A stretch of DNA of 64,000 bases. Origin: Telopea speciosissima. Taxonomy: Eukaryota; Streptophyta; Magnoliopsida; Proteales; Proteaceae. The translations under genes were made by a program, and so were the position numbers. Below are positions 33,058 through 45,046 of this stretch, piece by piece. Under the pieces are notes generated by a model, which was not told the origin of the DNA, made no database searches, and saw nothing but the letters and a program-made list of their open reading frames with translations. Position 1 is the first letter of the stretch. Each line of letters starts with the position of its first letter. The DNA is taken from contig NC_057925.1 of assembly GCF_018873765.1 (NCBI RefSeq), positions 22,703,568 to 22,767,567 of the forward strand, read 5' to 3'.

Positions 33058-33885
33058 ATGGGTCTGAATCATCCTCCTCTCCCAGACCCAAAGCAGGCAA
33101 CCTCAAGTGCTGAAACTCTACCTGGTTACGACTCTGATGACGATCCCTTTACCTTGGATGATAAAACGGAGGATAGACTTACCCAGTCCTAGACCTGTAC
33201 TCTAGTTGGTAAAGTCCTATCAGGTAAAAAGTATCGTTCACAGTTGGTCACTGAAGCTTTATTCAATGCCTGGAACACCAAGAGCACGGTTGAAGCATGC
33301 CGTTATCTGGAAGGGATTTACCTTTTCCACTTTGAACACGAGCTTGACATGGTGAACGTCATGGCAGAAGGGCCATGGTCGGTGGCTGGTAATTTACTGG
33401 GTTTTAGAACAATGGAGAGCAGCCAAGGATTGGAGCTTCGATAGGATGGATTTTTGGGTACAGTTACACGAGGTGCCTTTAGAGGTTCAGGACCTCAAAC
33501 TGGCTTTCAGCCTTGGAGAAAAGCTAGGGCAGCCTTCGAAAGCAATACTGATTGACGATATCCAGGCCGGTGCTCGTATCCGTTTCCTTCAAGTTCAAGT
33601 GACCATTGACATCCTCAAACCATTAAGGCGTGTTATCACTCTTAAATGTTGCAATGGGTTGCAGAGCACCATCATCGTTAAATATATGAACGGTTGCCGG
33701 TTTACTGTTACTTCTGTGGCATTCTGGGTCATGAAGAACAAAGGTGTGTTACTCAGTTTGAACATCACCGTCAACATCAAGGCAGTCATGGATGCTTGCC
33801 TCACCCCAAATGCATACAATTACCCCCCAGTTTGTTTGATTCGGTGATACGGGAAATCATGCCTTTAATGCGAATGGTTGAGTAG
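33058..33885 (+). pseudogene. LINE ORF1 (DUF4283 plus CCHC knuckle), broken
   Basis: ATG at 33058 (MGLNHPPLPDPKQ). After an in-frame TAG at 33190 the frame continues with YRSQLVTEALFNAWNT, LEGIYLFHFEHELD and MAEGPWSVAGNLLGF, the usual DUF4283 landmarks of plant LINE ORF1. A second stop and frame change follow; the next frame has FWVQLHEVPLEVQ and a third gives the knuckle CYFCGILGHEEQRC. ORF1 proteins coat LINE RNA. At least two stops and two frameshifts inactivate this copy. Confidence 0.82.
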
Positions 33886-34836
33886 GCAATTACTAGCTCG
33901 GTGGAAGAGTTCCAGGCTCCAACACCGCTGCAAATTTTGGCGTAAGAGGGGAAGACGAGACAGGAGAGAGGAACCATGCATGGGGAACAACACAACCAGG
34001 CCACAGTCTGCTCTGACACATACGGTGGCAGATCCTGTACAGACGTGTTGTCCATTAGCATAGGCAATCAGGGGGGATATTACTTTGGCTGCCACATTAG
34101 GTACCCCAATCCCTAGTAATTCTCCCCATCAACCCCATTCATTAGATATTATTGCCAATCTTCCCCCCATCCATACATATCATTCACACATCCCAATAGT
34201 CCCAATGACCAATCATCGACCAACTACCCCATCCCATCAATCACCATACCATTATTGCATGCCCATGTCCCCAATCATCATCAGAACCATGAGATTAACC
34301 CCCTCAACTATCTCACTACCCAGCTAAGCCAACGGCCAGACCTCACAAATGCGCTTTTGGCTATATTACCGCAGTTCTCAACTTTCTCCCTTTCCACAAT
34401 GGGCCCATTTGCTCCCCAGGCCAACGTACAACCAGTACCCTCCCCCCTTTTCTCCATCCTATTCTTGGTGGTCCACCTAACCCATAGATACCTGAGGGGA
34501 CAACCACTCCTTTTGGTGTCTCCTTTGTGCCCCTGATAGTGGATCAGGCCTTTGCTACAAACCAATACCATTTGGGCTTCTTTGTTTTGAACCCACACAA
34601 CCCTCCCACCGACTAACAACCTGCTTCCCTTTCCATACAAAGCCTTCCATTACAGATAAAAGTGAATCACCCCCCCTCCAGAGCCTACAAAAGCCAGGGC
34701 CAAGGTGAAACGGGCTAGGAAGACAAGTGCTCAGTCTCAGCAAGAGCTAGAACCATTGGTTACTACAATGAATGAGGATCATTTTTTACACTATGGTCCC
34801 ATGGCGGCTGGGGGAAAACAGCCCCATGGGCAATCA

Positions 34837-35870
34837 TGAAATTAGTAAGCTAGAACTGCCAAGGGTTGGGGAGACCCTTGACAGTTTGCTCTTTACGTAA
34901 TCTCTCCTCTAAGGATAAGCCTGATATAATCTTCGTCATGGAGACCAGGAGTGGGATTAGCAAAATCTAGAGATATGTAAAGCTTTAAGTTATCCTTCGT
35001 GTTTTGTTGTTGATCCAGTAGGTACCGCTGGACGCTTGGCCTTACTTTGGCAGGAGCATGCCTCAGTGGATATTCTGTACTCAGCTAAACATGTTATTGA
35101 TTGCTCTGTTCGAGTGAACAATGATCCTCCTTTCTACTTATTGTGTGTGTATGGTGATGCAGTCAAAGCTAGGCGGCAATTGGTGTGGGATAAGTTGGCC
35201 AGTATTGGCGATCATAGGATGGGGGATTGGTTATGTGTAGGTGACTTTAACTCCTATCTAGGGTGGCACGAGAAAGCTAGGGGTTCTCCTAAGAATGGGC
35301 ATGATGTGAAGAGGTTCAAGGAAATGATCAATAGGTGTCTCTTGATGGATCTGGGGTCTAAAGGGCCACGCTTTACATGGATTAATCATTGTCATGGTAG
35401 TTCCAATATCAGTATCAGACTGGATCGCGCTCTTGCCAATCGTTCTTGGAGGAACCGTTTCGACGATGCGGCTGTTTTTATGAGAGTGGCAGTGGGTTCG
35501 GATCATAATCTACTTCTTATTGACTCCGAGGGTGGCAAAGTCAGCGGTTCTCACCCTGTCAGGTTCAAGGCAGCTTGGCTGAGGCATCTAGAATGTAGGG
35601 AGGTGGCTCGTAAGGCTTGGTGTGTCCCTACTGCTGGTCCGGTGATTACACAAATTTAGAAGAAAATGGGGAATTGTAAGGAGGATTTTAAGAATTGGAA
35701 TGTTAAGGTGTTTGGTCACATCCAAACAACCATTAGGAATCTACAGCAGGAGTTGGAGCATTTACAAAGCATAGACCACTCGGAGTACTCGCAAGCTAGG
35801 ATCATTTTGATCAGTGAGCTTCTGGCAGAGGAGTTGGCTAGGGAGGAGATATTTTGGAAGTAGAAATCTA
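34837..35870 (+). pseudogene. LINE ORF2 endonuclease domain and linker, broken
   Basis: The frame shows the endonuclease/exonuclease/phosphatase landmarks in order: NCQGLG, FVMETRSG, LLCVYGDA, GDWLCVGDFNSYLG (catalytic GDFN), FTWINHC, RLDRALANRSW and GSDHNLLLIDSE (catalytic SDH). Stops after NCQGL's upstream residues, at about 34969 and at 35657, and further stops in the linker (near 35861 and 35878) interrupt ORF2. The domain nicks target DNA to prime reverse transcription. Confidence 0.82.
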
Positions 35871-36195
35871 GGAATGTGTAGTTGAAGGAGGGTGATTTGA
35901 ATGCGGCTTATTTCCACTCATCTACCCAATAACGAAGAGCGACAAATAAGATCTTGAAGTTGAAAGACGAGTCAGGAGTTTGGACGACGACTCAAGACTA
36001 GGTGCATAGGCTGATTCAGGAGCATTATACTAGTGCATTCTCTTATGAGGATATTGATATTGAAGCTCTTAATCTTGTTTTGGAATCGATGCAGCAGATG
36101 GTTACTAGTGACATGAACACTTTGTTGTGCAAAACCCCTACCATGGATGAGATTAAAGATGTCATTTTCTCTATGCGCCCCTTGAAATCCCCTGG

Positions 36196-36480
36196 GCCCA
36201 ACCGAGCCCGTCTAGGCCCGACTTGATTATATAAACGGGTGGTCACGGTGCAGGTTAACCATGAGGCCCAACCAGACCCGACCAAACCGGACCGGTTGAC
36301 ACCCCTATTCCCACTATTTATTATGGGAGGAGGGTATAAAAGAGCTATAAAAGAATCAATACAAGTGCAGGGTAACAATCTTTTTCCATTTTTTTTTTTT
36401 TTTTTAATTTTAAAGTCTAAATTGAATTTTGTGGACTGGTCAAGGGAAGCTGTTTTGTGGGGTTGTGAAGCGGCACTTCT
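36196..36480. repeat. Direct repeat flanking the LINE, right copy
   Basis: Matches 32053-32332 with scattered substitutions and a longer T-run. It starts exactly where LINE homology ends. Confidence 0.8.
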
Positions 36481-36638
36481 CCCTTCTAATAGTCACAGAT
36501 ATAATGCTGAAACCATAGTCATACTGACCAATCATATGCTTCGCTTTGGAATAGCTTGGGAATATCAATGTACAAAGTACAACACTTAACTCATTTTTTT
36601 AATATAAAAATCCGTTCAATAAAAGCCCAACCTACTTG

Positions 36639-36781
36639 GGAAAATTATCTCCCGCAACAAGAGGGGGTGGACTCCACCCGAGTAGAGTGCTCAGTAAGGA
36701 GTGGAATGGTCTTTGTGCCCTCCTTGTTAGGGGTATTAGGGGAACTGGACCAGGCAGGGAATTACAAGGGATAAAGATCCA
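36639..36781. mobile_element. MITE related to the 9616-9793 element
   Basis: Begins GGAAAATTATCTCCC and ends GGGATAAAGATCC, like the 9616 element's ends. Flanks CCTACTTG (36631-36638) and CTTACTTG (36782-36789) match in 7 of 8 bases. The interior contains a degraded GGAATGGTCTTTGTGCCCTCC core. Confidence 0.65.
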
Positions 36782-36984
36782 CTTACTTGTTGGTGACTAG
36801 TGTCTTGGTTTTGTTTTTTAAACTTGGTGTTTTGGTTCAACGTATAACCAACCTGATTAATTGTGCGCATTTTCACCCAAAAAAATAAAAAATAATTGTG
36901 CACATGTAATATTATGTATAGGGTTTTTTTCTGGTGCAACGTCGTGTATAGTTAGTTCATTTTGCATTTTAATTGTCTAATCAT

Positions 36985-37740
36985 GCCGACGAGAATCAAA
37001 CTATCGCCATATCCCATTTATTTTTTTGACCTCTTCTTTATAAGGAGGCTGGGAATTGAAAGATTTTTTCTACCAATTGGGGACAAGGGTGTTAATTGGT
37101 TTGGTTTGATTTGATTTAAAATATAAAGGGTAGAAAACACAATCGAACCGGTTCTAATATCTAAAATTAAAAGCAATTAATAAATGTTCCCGTTAATTGG
37201 GTTTTAAATGGTATCAGTTAAATGGTTTTTATCGGTTTCAATTTTATTGTCAATTCGGGTTAACATTTTTTGGCCCAATTAAGAACAAGTCTACGTTTGA
37301 AGCTCAATAAAGAAATCTGATACTACTAAGTTCGAACCACGCCATCTATGCTAAAATTGTGACTAAAGAAATAAAAAAAATTAAAACAATTTACATGATT
37401 TAAATTAGCTACAAAACATTAGAGAGCGTATATAGGCTGTCAGGACTAGTCTTTTTTTAATTGATTTTGTAATAAAATCAGTTCAATAGCAAACCGGTTT
37501 AACCGGTTCAAAATCGATGATTTAAACGGTTTTTTTTTAAACAAAAAACTGAACTGTTTTACTAAAAGGTTTCACTCTTTAATACCAAAACTTAACACGA
37601 TTTATTTGTTATGATTTAAACAGTTTGATTCAGTTTTGAAAAATCGATAGTTTAAATGGATTCAAGTAAAGCTTGCCTGCAATCCTTTCAAAGTGTAAGA
37701 AATATTAGTTTGCTTAGAATGGATCGATGTTTTTATGCAA
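36985..37740. repeat. Repeat 'R', second copy, 5' part
   Basis: Collinear with 29112-29840 plus 30083-30110. It lacks the 235-bp MITE and shows the pre-insertion sequence (TAAGAAATATTAG near 37698-37710). The rest of this copy reappears at 59466-59962, so the intervening 21.7 kb is inserted within it. Confidence 0.8.
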
Positions 37741-38157
37741 CTTGATATGGGTAAAATGAATCGACAATTCAAAGCTTGACACATGGACCATGTAGATCTC
37801 AAAGAAAACTGATGAGTTGGACCACCGTGTCAGATCATAACTCTGCAAATAGAAGACAACTCTAAATCAAGCACTTACTAAGAACATTCAATTTAGAATA
37901 GGAAACAAACACCACTGCGCTCTAAGACGATCGGTTGTACGAAGGACTCAACTCCCAAATAGTAAGGCAATCTCCCTTAAAGCCATTGAAAATAGAAGCT
38001 TTCCATGGCAGGACTCTCCATGTTTACTCCATCTCCCAAGAGGAAACTGCTAACTTGAGAAGACGATGGGCACAAGGATTCTGAACACTACCTTACAATA
38101 CAAGATACTACACTATAAATAAGATCTCACTCAAGCACGTATGGATCAATCTCACTA
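37741..38157. other. Left shoulder of the inserted block, unrecognised
   Basis: About 410 bases with no matches elsewhere in the window. Together with 59326-59465 it would form one stretch of about 560 bases interrupted by the TRIM-like element. No coding capacity. Confidence 0.4.
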
Positions 38158-38210
38158 TGTTATGTGTAGGGGTGTCAATTTTGGATCGGAACCGGTAACC
38201 GGACTAGAAC

Positions 38211-41200
38211 TGTCACACCCCCATCCCGATAAGGGATAAAGTATAATATCAGGGTATAACTGGGGTGACACGCGCCATCCCACCTCACAGCCAGGATCTC
38301 GATGCAGTGGCTAACTCACAGTCTTAAACCAATATTAAACTACAGTAATATCAGAGTGCAGAAAGTAAAGGAATATTACCATCCAAAAGATCAAAAATAA
38401 GCGAAAGCGTTACAAAAACAAATGATTCAAATTCTATGTGATAGATAGTTTAATGGTTTACATTTTGACCCGAAGGATTAGCTAAAAACTAAAACAGTAG
38501 AAATACTACCCAATATGTACAATGCTCAAGATAAACAAAATAACAAAAGGTATAACTGTGCCCCAAAGGCACAATCCATGAGTATACGCCATGATCAAGG
38601 TCCAATATCACGGGCTTCGATCAGTCCACATCAAAAGGATCACCATGTTACATCACCTGCATACAACTAAAAGGGTTGCGTAACAGGGCTAGGCTCCACT
38701 GAGCCCAGTGAGGGGATGAGGAATGCACAAACATACAATTCACATATAGTCCATGATGCATGTAAATGTTAGTGCATTTTTCACCTAACAAACAATTCTA
38801 AGTCAGGGTATATGCTACTGCAATAACTCGGGAAGACATTGTGGATCCTTCCATGTTCACCTCAATGTAACCTCAATTATTACCATGGGGCCCGTGCCGG
38901 TCGTAGCCATCACCACCCAGAGGCAGACCCCGATAACTATTACTACCCCTGGCCTGGTCTCTCTAACTCTCCACAACCAGCAGGTGCTCTGGCTATCCAA
39001 CACCTAAACCCCTGTTGGTAAGGGTCGTAGCATAGGGAACTGAGCCTAACCACAGATATATTACATGAATCCTATAGTGTCGAGAGGTACATCCGGGTGT
39101 GTCAACGTCCCATTCCATCTAACACCCAGGTACCAGCACAACACGGCGCATACAGGTAAGAATGAGATGCAATATACAATTCCACATAATCTGGGGGTTC
39201 CGGTGCCAGTACTTCCCGGCACCGTAACCCAACACAAATCCATATCATCCTAATCATCATCATCATCATCATCATCATCGAATAAGAATAAATGCAAATA
39301 TGCAATCATGTTTGAATGATAATGTCACAATATAATTCATAAATGCATGAATAAGCAATAGTAAACAAGCCCAGACAGTCACCCAAACCACTCACCGATT
39401 ACTTGAATTAGGAATTTGATTAAGTGTAATGATTCCCATCCGAGATCACTCCTTAGCACGAGTGTTGGCACCTACAAAAGTGAATAAGAGTGTGAGAGAG
39501 TGTAGGGAAGGCCTCATAGAGAACCCTCGTAGTTTACATAAGTTATAGGCCTTAAAAACAACGTCAGAGGCAACGTTGGACTCAACAGTGTGTGCCTCCG
39601 ACCTTGAGTCCGACCTTTTCTGCAGGCTTAGGCCACATCGGAGGCAACATCGGACTCAGTAGGCTTGCCTCTAACCTTGCGTCCGACCTTTCCTGCAGGC
39701 TCAGGCCACATCGGAGGCAACGTTGGACTCAACAGGCTTGCCTCCGACCTTGCATCCGACCTTTCCTATAGGCTCAGGCCACATCAGAGGCAACGTCGGA
39801 CTCAGCAGGCTTGCTTCCGACCTTTCCTACAGGCTCAGGCCACATCGGAGGCAATATCGGACTCAGCAGGCTTGCCTCCAACCTTGCGTCCGACCTTTCC
39901 TGTAAGCTCAGGCCACATCGGAGGCAACATCGGACTTAGCAGGCTTATCTCCGACCTTGCATCCGATGCAACCTAGGTGCGATTTTAAGGTCCTTAACAG
40001 TCCAGATTTGCCCCATTTGATTCTTTAAGTTCCAAGGGACTAGGGAGGGGGTGTCCTATGGTCTATTAATGTCTTAAAAGTACCCATCATCAAAAGATTG
40101 AGGGATTTAAAGGATCAAATGCTCAAAATCCAGATTAGGGGTTTCTTTTGGTAGTTGAAGCTCTAGAATCAAATAAATTCAGCACAAAGTCAAAATAGAG
40201 GTCCTAATAGGACTATACCACATTAATGGAGTCCTAAAAGGATAAACCATTTGGTTCCAAGAGGAAACCCAAACTCAAGACTGAAATTAGGTGAGCCATC
40301 TAAGCTCAAAAATGAACATGAAGGGCCTTCCAAGCTCAATCGAAAAGAGAAAAGAGAAGGGAGAGATGCAAGAGTGTTCTTGGCCTACCTGATTTGAGGT
40401 ACATAAGAGGTCCTCCTTGTAGATCCAAGCTTAAGCAACCAATCCCACCTTCTTCTCCTCCTTCTTCTCCTTGCGTCAAAGCTCTCCTCTCTCCTACAAT
40501 TTAGGTTAGCTAGGAAAGAAATGGGAAATGGCTAAGGGATTACCCTAGCTATCCTATTTATAGAAAATGCCTTACTAAGGCATGTTTGGCTAGGGCCTCT
40601 TAGTTATAAATTTAGGGCCTGTTTGGGTAGGGTAGCTTAAATGTCCACTTAGGGGTTGTTTGGGTAGAGTCTCTTAATAAACCACAAACACATTACCCAT
40701 CTAAACTCAATTAAACTCCATTATAAACACAACATGGACCCAATGGGCTTCATTTTAGAATAAAGCTTGGGCCTTATTTGGCTAAGGTCTTTAAATGTCT
40801 AAAGTACATTAACCTATTGCAAGCATGACTTGGGCCTAAGGGCCCACTCAAGAGGTCACCAAAATAAAAGGGAGGCTAGGGTAGTAGTCAACTATGGCAA
40901 AGCACCAACACCACCATCGACAAAGGGCATATGGGCCCCATATAAGGTCTCACTCAAAATAGCCATGACAGCAGCATCGGATGCACACAGGACCCTGCAT
41001 CCTATGCAACAGAATGGACAGATAAAATATTAAAAATGGTCCGGGCTTGGGCCCACACCTCAAGGACTTTGAGGGGAAGGAAATAATCAATAAAATAGGT
41101 TGAGTAACTTACCCTTTGACCATCACGGTGAAAGGCTCACTGGCAAACAAGGCAGCATAGTCTACACACCATGAGGATAAATAATAAACAAATAGGCTCT

Positions 41201-41217
41201 AGGGTGCGGGTATAACT
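38211..41217 (+). repeat. 3-kb solo LTR (TGTCACACCC type), copy A
   Basis: Starts TGTCACACCCCC and ends GGGTATAACT (the copy at 57487 ends TATAACA, giving the expected CA). Flanks AGAAC (38206-38210) and AGAAG (41218-41222) match in 4 of 5 bases. TGTCACACCCC starts are common in plant Ty3 LTRs. It contains a 72-base tandem array and an ATC microsatellite (39250-39282). No pol domain is present, so a solo LTR is most likely. Total 3007 bp, long for an LTR but compatible with Ty3 elements. Confidence 0.72.
39550..39975. repeat. Tandem array of about 72-base units in LTR copy A
   Basis: Around six units carry the words GGCCACATCGGAGGCAAC, TCGGACTCAGCAGGCTTGCC and TCCGACCTTTCCTGCAGG. The homologous array in copy B is at 43990-44415. 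The open frames across it are a by-product of the repeat unit. Confidence 0.85.
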
Positions 41218-41291
41218 AGAAGCGTCCTGCTAGGAACCGGAACCAATCCACCCAATAACTTATTGGTCCGGATCTGGTCTTAGTGATAGGT
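41218..41291. other. Duplicated hAT flank after LTR copy A
   Basis: From AGAAGCGTCCTGCTAGGAAC to AGTGATAGG this 74-base piece equals the sequence right after LTR copy B (57488 onward). It therefore belongs to the hAT-like element and was duplicated with the LTR end. Confidence 0.8.
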
Positions 41292-42208
41292 TATGAAAAC
41301 CTGGTAATACTATTCTCTTTTCGATCCTAGAAAAGTAAATCCGCAACCTCTCCTCTTTTAGCTTATAGTTCGATCTTATATATCCGATATTTTCAATGAG
41401 GGTTCCCCACAACGCCAATACCACACCACACCAATAGCACTTCAAGAAACAGTATTAGCCCACATGGTTGGAGAGGAGAGAGAAATTAATTTAAAATACC
41501 CATGTGAAACGGAATACATTGGTCACTTTATTTCCATTTTCAATAGAGAATGTTGTGACAACCTGGTAAGTCTATTCTCTTTAGGAGTTCTATCAACCTA
41601 TCAGTCTATCACACCAAGAAGTACAACAAAAATGAACAAAAATGGGAATAATCAGGTTGTCAAAAACATTTCTCAATGGAAAATATAGAATATCATGATT
41701 AAGACCTTTATAGAGAGAACAAGTTAGTATTTGGATCCTCTGCTGCCACGCAGCCATGCGGCCTCACATAGGAACCCTGCCTAGATGGGGTCCACACCTG
41801 CCAGTGTGAGGCCGCAGACCGGCTGCACGGCTGCCCAACAGTAGACGGTCACGATCCCAAGTTCGTTCATTTTTGTTGTACTTCTTGGTGTGATAGACTG
41901 ATAGGCTGATATAACTCCTAAAGAGGATAGACTTACCAGGTTGTCACGACATTCTCTATTGAAAATGGAAAAAAAGTAACCAATGTATTCCGTTCCACAT
42001 GGGTATTTTAAATTAATTTCTTTCTCCTCTCCAACCATGTGGGCTAATACTGTTTCTTGAACTGCTATTGGTGTGGTGTGGTATTGGCATTGTGGGAAAG
42101 CCTCATTGAAAACATTGGATATATAGGATCGAATTATAAGCTAAAAGAGGAGAGGTTGCGGATTTACTTTTCTAGGATCGAAAAGAGAATAGTATTACCA
42201 GGTTTTCA
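41292..42208. repeat. 917-bp palindrome with 347-base arms
   Basis: The left arm 41292-41638 (TTATGAAAACCTGGTAATAC ... AAAAATGAAC) is the near-perfect inverse of 41862-42208 (GTTCATTTTT ... CCAGGTTTTCATAA). The loop, about 220 bases, holds the 130-bp MITE at 41728-41857. The sequence belongs to repeat R. The mirrored 61- and 75-residue frames on opposite strands are consequences of the palindrome. Confidence 0.88.
41728..41857. mobile_element. 130-bp foldback MITE, copy 1
   Basis: Flanked by CAAGTTAG (41720-41727) and CAAGTTCG (41858-41865). The arms carry inverted GATCCTCTGCTG and GCAGCCATGCGG blocks. The same element is at 59775-59904, and the equivalent site at 30358-30365 (CAAGTTGG) is empty. 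Confidence 0.85.
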
Positions 42209-43424
42209 TAACATTATTTATGAAAGGGCTGATGTTCTCTGTGCCGCAGCGCAGGCTGCACCTAAACACATGGGTCTGCCATTCAGGGGGGTAGGGTGAT
42301 CATTTTGCCCACCCCTATATGTCTGGGCACAGCCTGTGCCCCAGGCACAGAAAACATTTGGCCCTTATTAAAAATGGGAAAAAGGCAACCAATGTATCCC
42401 GTTTAATATGAATATTCTAAATTAATTTCTCTCTCCTCTCCGAGCATGTGGGCTAATGCTGTTTCCGGAGCTGCTATTGGTGTGGTGTGGGGAACCCTCT
42501 CTCATTGGAAACATTGAATATATAGGACCCAGTGGCCTGTGTTGACTATTCCACTCCATGGATTCTAGAAGCTTCTAGTTCAAAATCCATGTGTCCCAAC
42601 ACATTTTCATGAGTAAACTTCTTATTACCCAAAATAAAAATTAAGACCTTCTAAAGAGAAGTTTGTTCTTTCTTGTTGCGATAGGCGGATTAAACTCTTA
42701 AATATCTTATAGATTTATTAACTGACGTGATGATTCCTTTTAGTTGACTTTTAAACCACAACCATTGGCTAAGAAACTTCCAAGAGAAGAAAGTGTAGGT
42801 TATCTTAACCAAAAACGAAAAAGATTATATGATGATTTTGCAAAGCATGATATTTAAGAGCTGCTAAGATCCGTTAAATTGGTTTACAAAAAAAGAAAGA
42901 TCCATTAAATTGGAAACTTATAGGCTAACCTTGGCTATGATGTTTAATGACATATTTTAGCTAAATAAATTGAACATTAAATGAAATTTAATCTACTATG
43001 TTGTCAGTGTCACTAATCCCAATTGACTATGTTGGATCAATAGTGCTTAACTTAGGGCCCATATTAGGGCCCATAAAACAAAACAGAGTTTGAGAAGGTA
43101 ATCAATGGCCATACAAGGGGGGAATGAATCATAGGTCTCTCTTCTTGACCAGGTCACCATATTAGAAACCCATCCAAATAGTAGCTAGCTAGAAATTGGA
43201 AAATATCCTGAAACAGAGAAAAGTATTGGTCAAGAAGCAAGGAGCTATGATTCCCCTTAAAGGACAAACCCATCTCGCCTTTGCTTGGTTTTAAGGCTAA
43301 CAACAGCAACAATGGGTTGAGCTTTTCTTTCAACTTGTTGTATTTGAAGTGGGAGGCTAACTCCGCCTCCACACGATAGGAGGGCTCCCTCATTGGTCAC
43401 ATTAGGACCTCTACCTTGTCGCCA
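42180..43424. repeat. Duplicate of repeat R 3' part
   Basis: Collinear with 30400-31680 including the CTCTGTGCC element, at high similarity with small indels. At 43425 it switches without a gap into LTR copy B. Confidence 0.85.
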
Positions 43425-45046
43425 CAACACCTAAACCCCTATTGGTAAGGGTCGTAGCATAGGGAACTGAGCCTAACCGCAGATATACTACATGAATCCT
43501 ATCGTGTCGAGAGGTACATCCGGGTGTGTCAACGTCCCATTCCATTTAACACCCGGGTACCAACACAACACGACGTATATAGGCAAGAATGAGATGCAAT
43601 ATACAATTCCACGTAATCCGGGGGTTTCAGTGTCAGTACTTCCCGGCACCGTAACCCAACACAAATCCATATCATCCTAATCATCATCATCATCATCATC
43701 GTCATCATCGAATAAGAATAAATGCAAATATGCAATCATGCTTGAATGATAATGTCACAATATAATTCATAAATGCATGAATAAGCAATAGTAAACAAGC
43801 CCAGACAGTCACCCAAACCCACTCACCGATTACTTGAATTAGGAATTTGATTAAGTGTAATGATTCCCCGCCCGAGATCACTCCTTAGCACGAGTGTGGC
43901 ACCTACGGAAGTGAATAAGAGTGTGAGAGAGTGTAGGGGAGGCCTCATAGAGAAGCCTTGCAGTTTACATAAGTTATAGGCCTTAAAAACAACGTCGGAG
44001 ACAACGTTGGACTCAACAGTGCGTGCCTCCGACCTTGAGTTCGACCTTTCTTGCAGGCTTAGGCCACATCGGAGGCAACGTCGGACTCAACAGTCTTGCC
44101 TCTGACCTTGCGTCCGACCATTCCTGCAGGCTCAAGCCATATTGGAGGCAACGTCGGACTCAGTAGGCTTGCCTCGGACGTTGCGTCTGATCTTTCCTAT
44201 AGGCTCAGGCCACATCGGAGGCAACATCGGACTCAACAACGTCAGACTCAGCAGGCACACCTTTGACCTTATGTTCGACCTTTCCTACAGGCTCAGGCCA
44301 CATCGAAGGCAACATCGGACTCAGCAGGCTTGCCTCCGACCTTTCCTACAAGCTCAGGCCACATCGGAGGCAACGTTGTACTCAACAGGTTTGCCTTCGA
44401 CCTTGCATTCGATGCAACCCAGGTGCGATTTTAAGGTCCTTAATAGTCCAGATTTGCCCCATTTGGTTCTTTAAGTTCCAAGGGACTAGGGAGGGGGTGT
44501 CTTATGATCTATTAAGGTCTTAAAAGTACTCATCATCAAAAGATTGAGGGATTTAAAGGATCAAATGCTCAAAATCCAGATTTAGGGTTTCTTTTGGTGA
44601 TTGAAGCTCTAGAATCAAATAGATTCAGCACGAGGTCAAAATAGAGGTCCTAATAGGACTATACCACATTAATGGAGTCCCAAAAGGATAAACCATTTGG
44701 TTCCAAGAGGAAACCCAAACTCAAGACTGAAATTAGGTGAGCCATCTAAGTCAAAAATGAACATAGAGGGCCTTCCAAGCTCAACCGAAAAGAGAAAAGA
44801 GAAGGGAGAGAGGCAAGAGTGTTCTTGGCCTACATGATTTGAGGTACACAAGAGGTCCTCCTTGTAGATCCAAGATCAAGCAGCCGATCCCACCTTCTCC
44901 TTCTTCTCCTCCTTCTTCTCCTTCTTCTCCTCCTTCTCCTCCTTGCTTCAAAGCTCTCCTCTCTCCTACGATTTAAGTTAGCTAGGAAAGAAATGGGAAA
45001 TGGCTAAGGGATTACCCTAGCTATCCTATTTATAGAAAATGCCTTA
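43425..45046 (+). repeat. TGTCACACCC LTR, copy B, left part
   Basis: Starts mid-LTR (equivalent to about 38998 of copy A) and stays collinear to 45046, where the Tat-like element is inserted at CCTTA. It includes the 72-base array (43990-44415), an ATC microsatellite and a CTT/CTC-rich run at 44895-44945. The 5' 790 bases of the LTR are absent in this copy. Confidence 0.85.

Larger units (their letters stand above)
32333..36195 (+). mobile_element. L1-type LINE with ORF1 and endonuclease, 3'-truncated
   Basis: The 5' part of a plant L1: a pyrimidine-rich leader, ORF1 with a DUF4283-like domain and zinc knuckle, and ORF2 with a full endonuclease-like domain followed by the linker up to the start of reverse transcriptase (DEIKDVIFSMRPLKSPGP). 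Homology stops abruptly at 36195, where the second direct repeat begins; there is no RT core, RNase H or poly(A). Loss of the 3' end is opposite to normal L1 truncation and implies a later rearrangement. Confidence 0.85.

Noticed and set aside
33595-34743. Several minus-strand and alternative-frame ORFs over the LINE
   Set aside because: Shadows of ORF1 and of the linker to ORF2; the plus-strand frames hold the domain motifs.
39061-39305. Frames around the ATC microsatellite in the LTR
   Set aside because: Overlapping open frames on both strands in LTR sequence, with poly-methionine from the ATC repeat.
41260-42299. Matching 61- to 86-residue frames on both strands (NCYWCGVVLALW type)
   Set aside because: They are mirror images created by the palindrome in a non-coding repeat.
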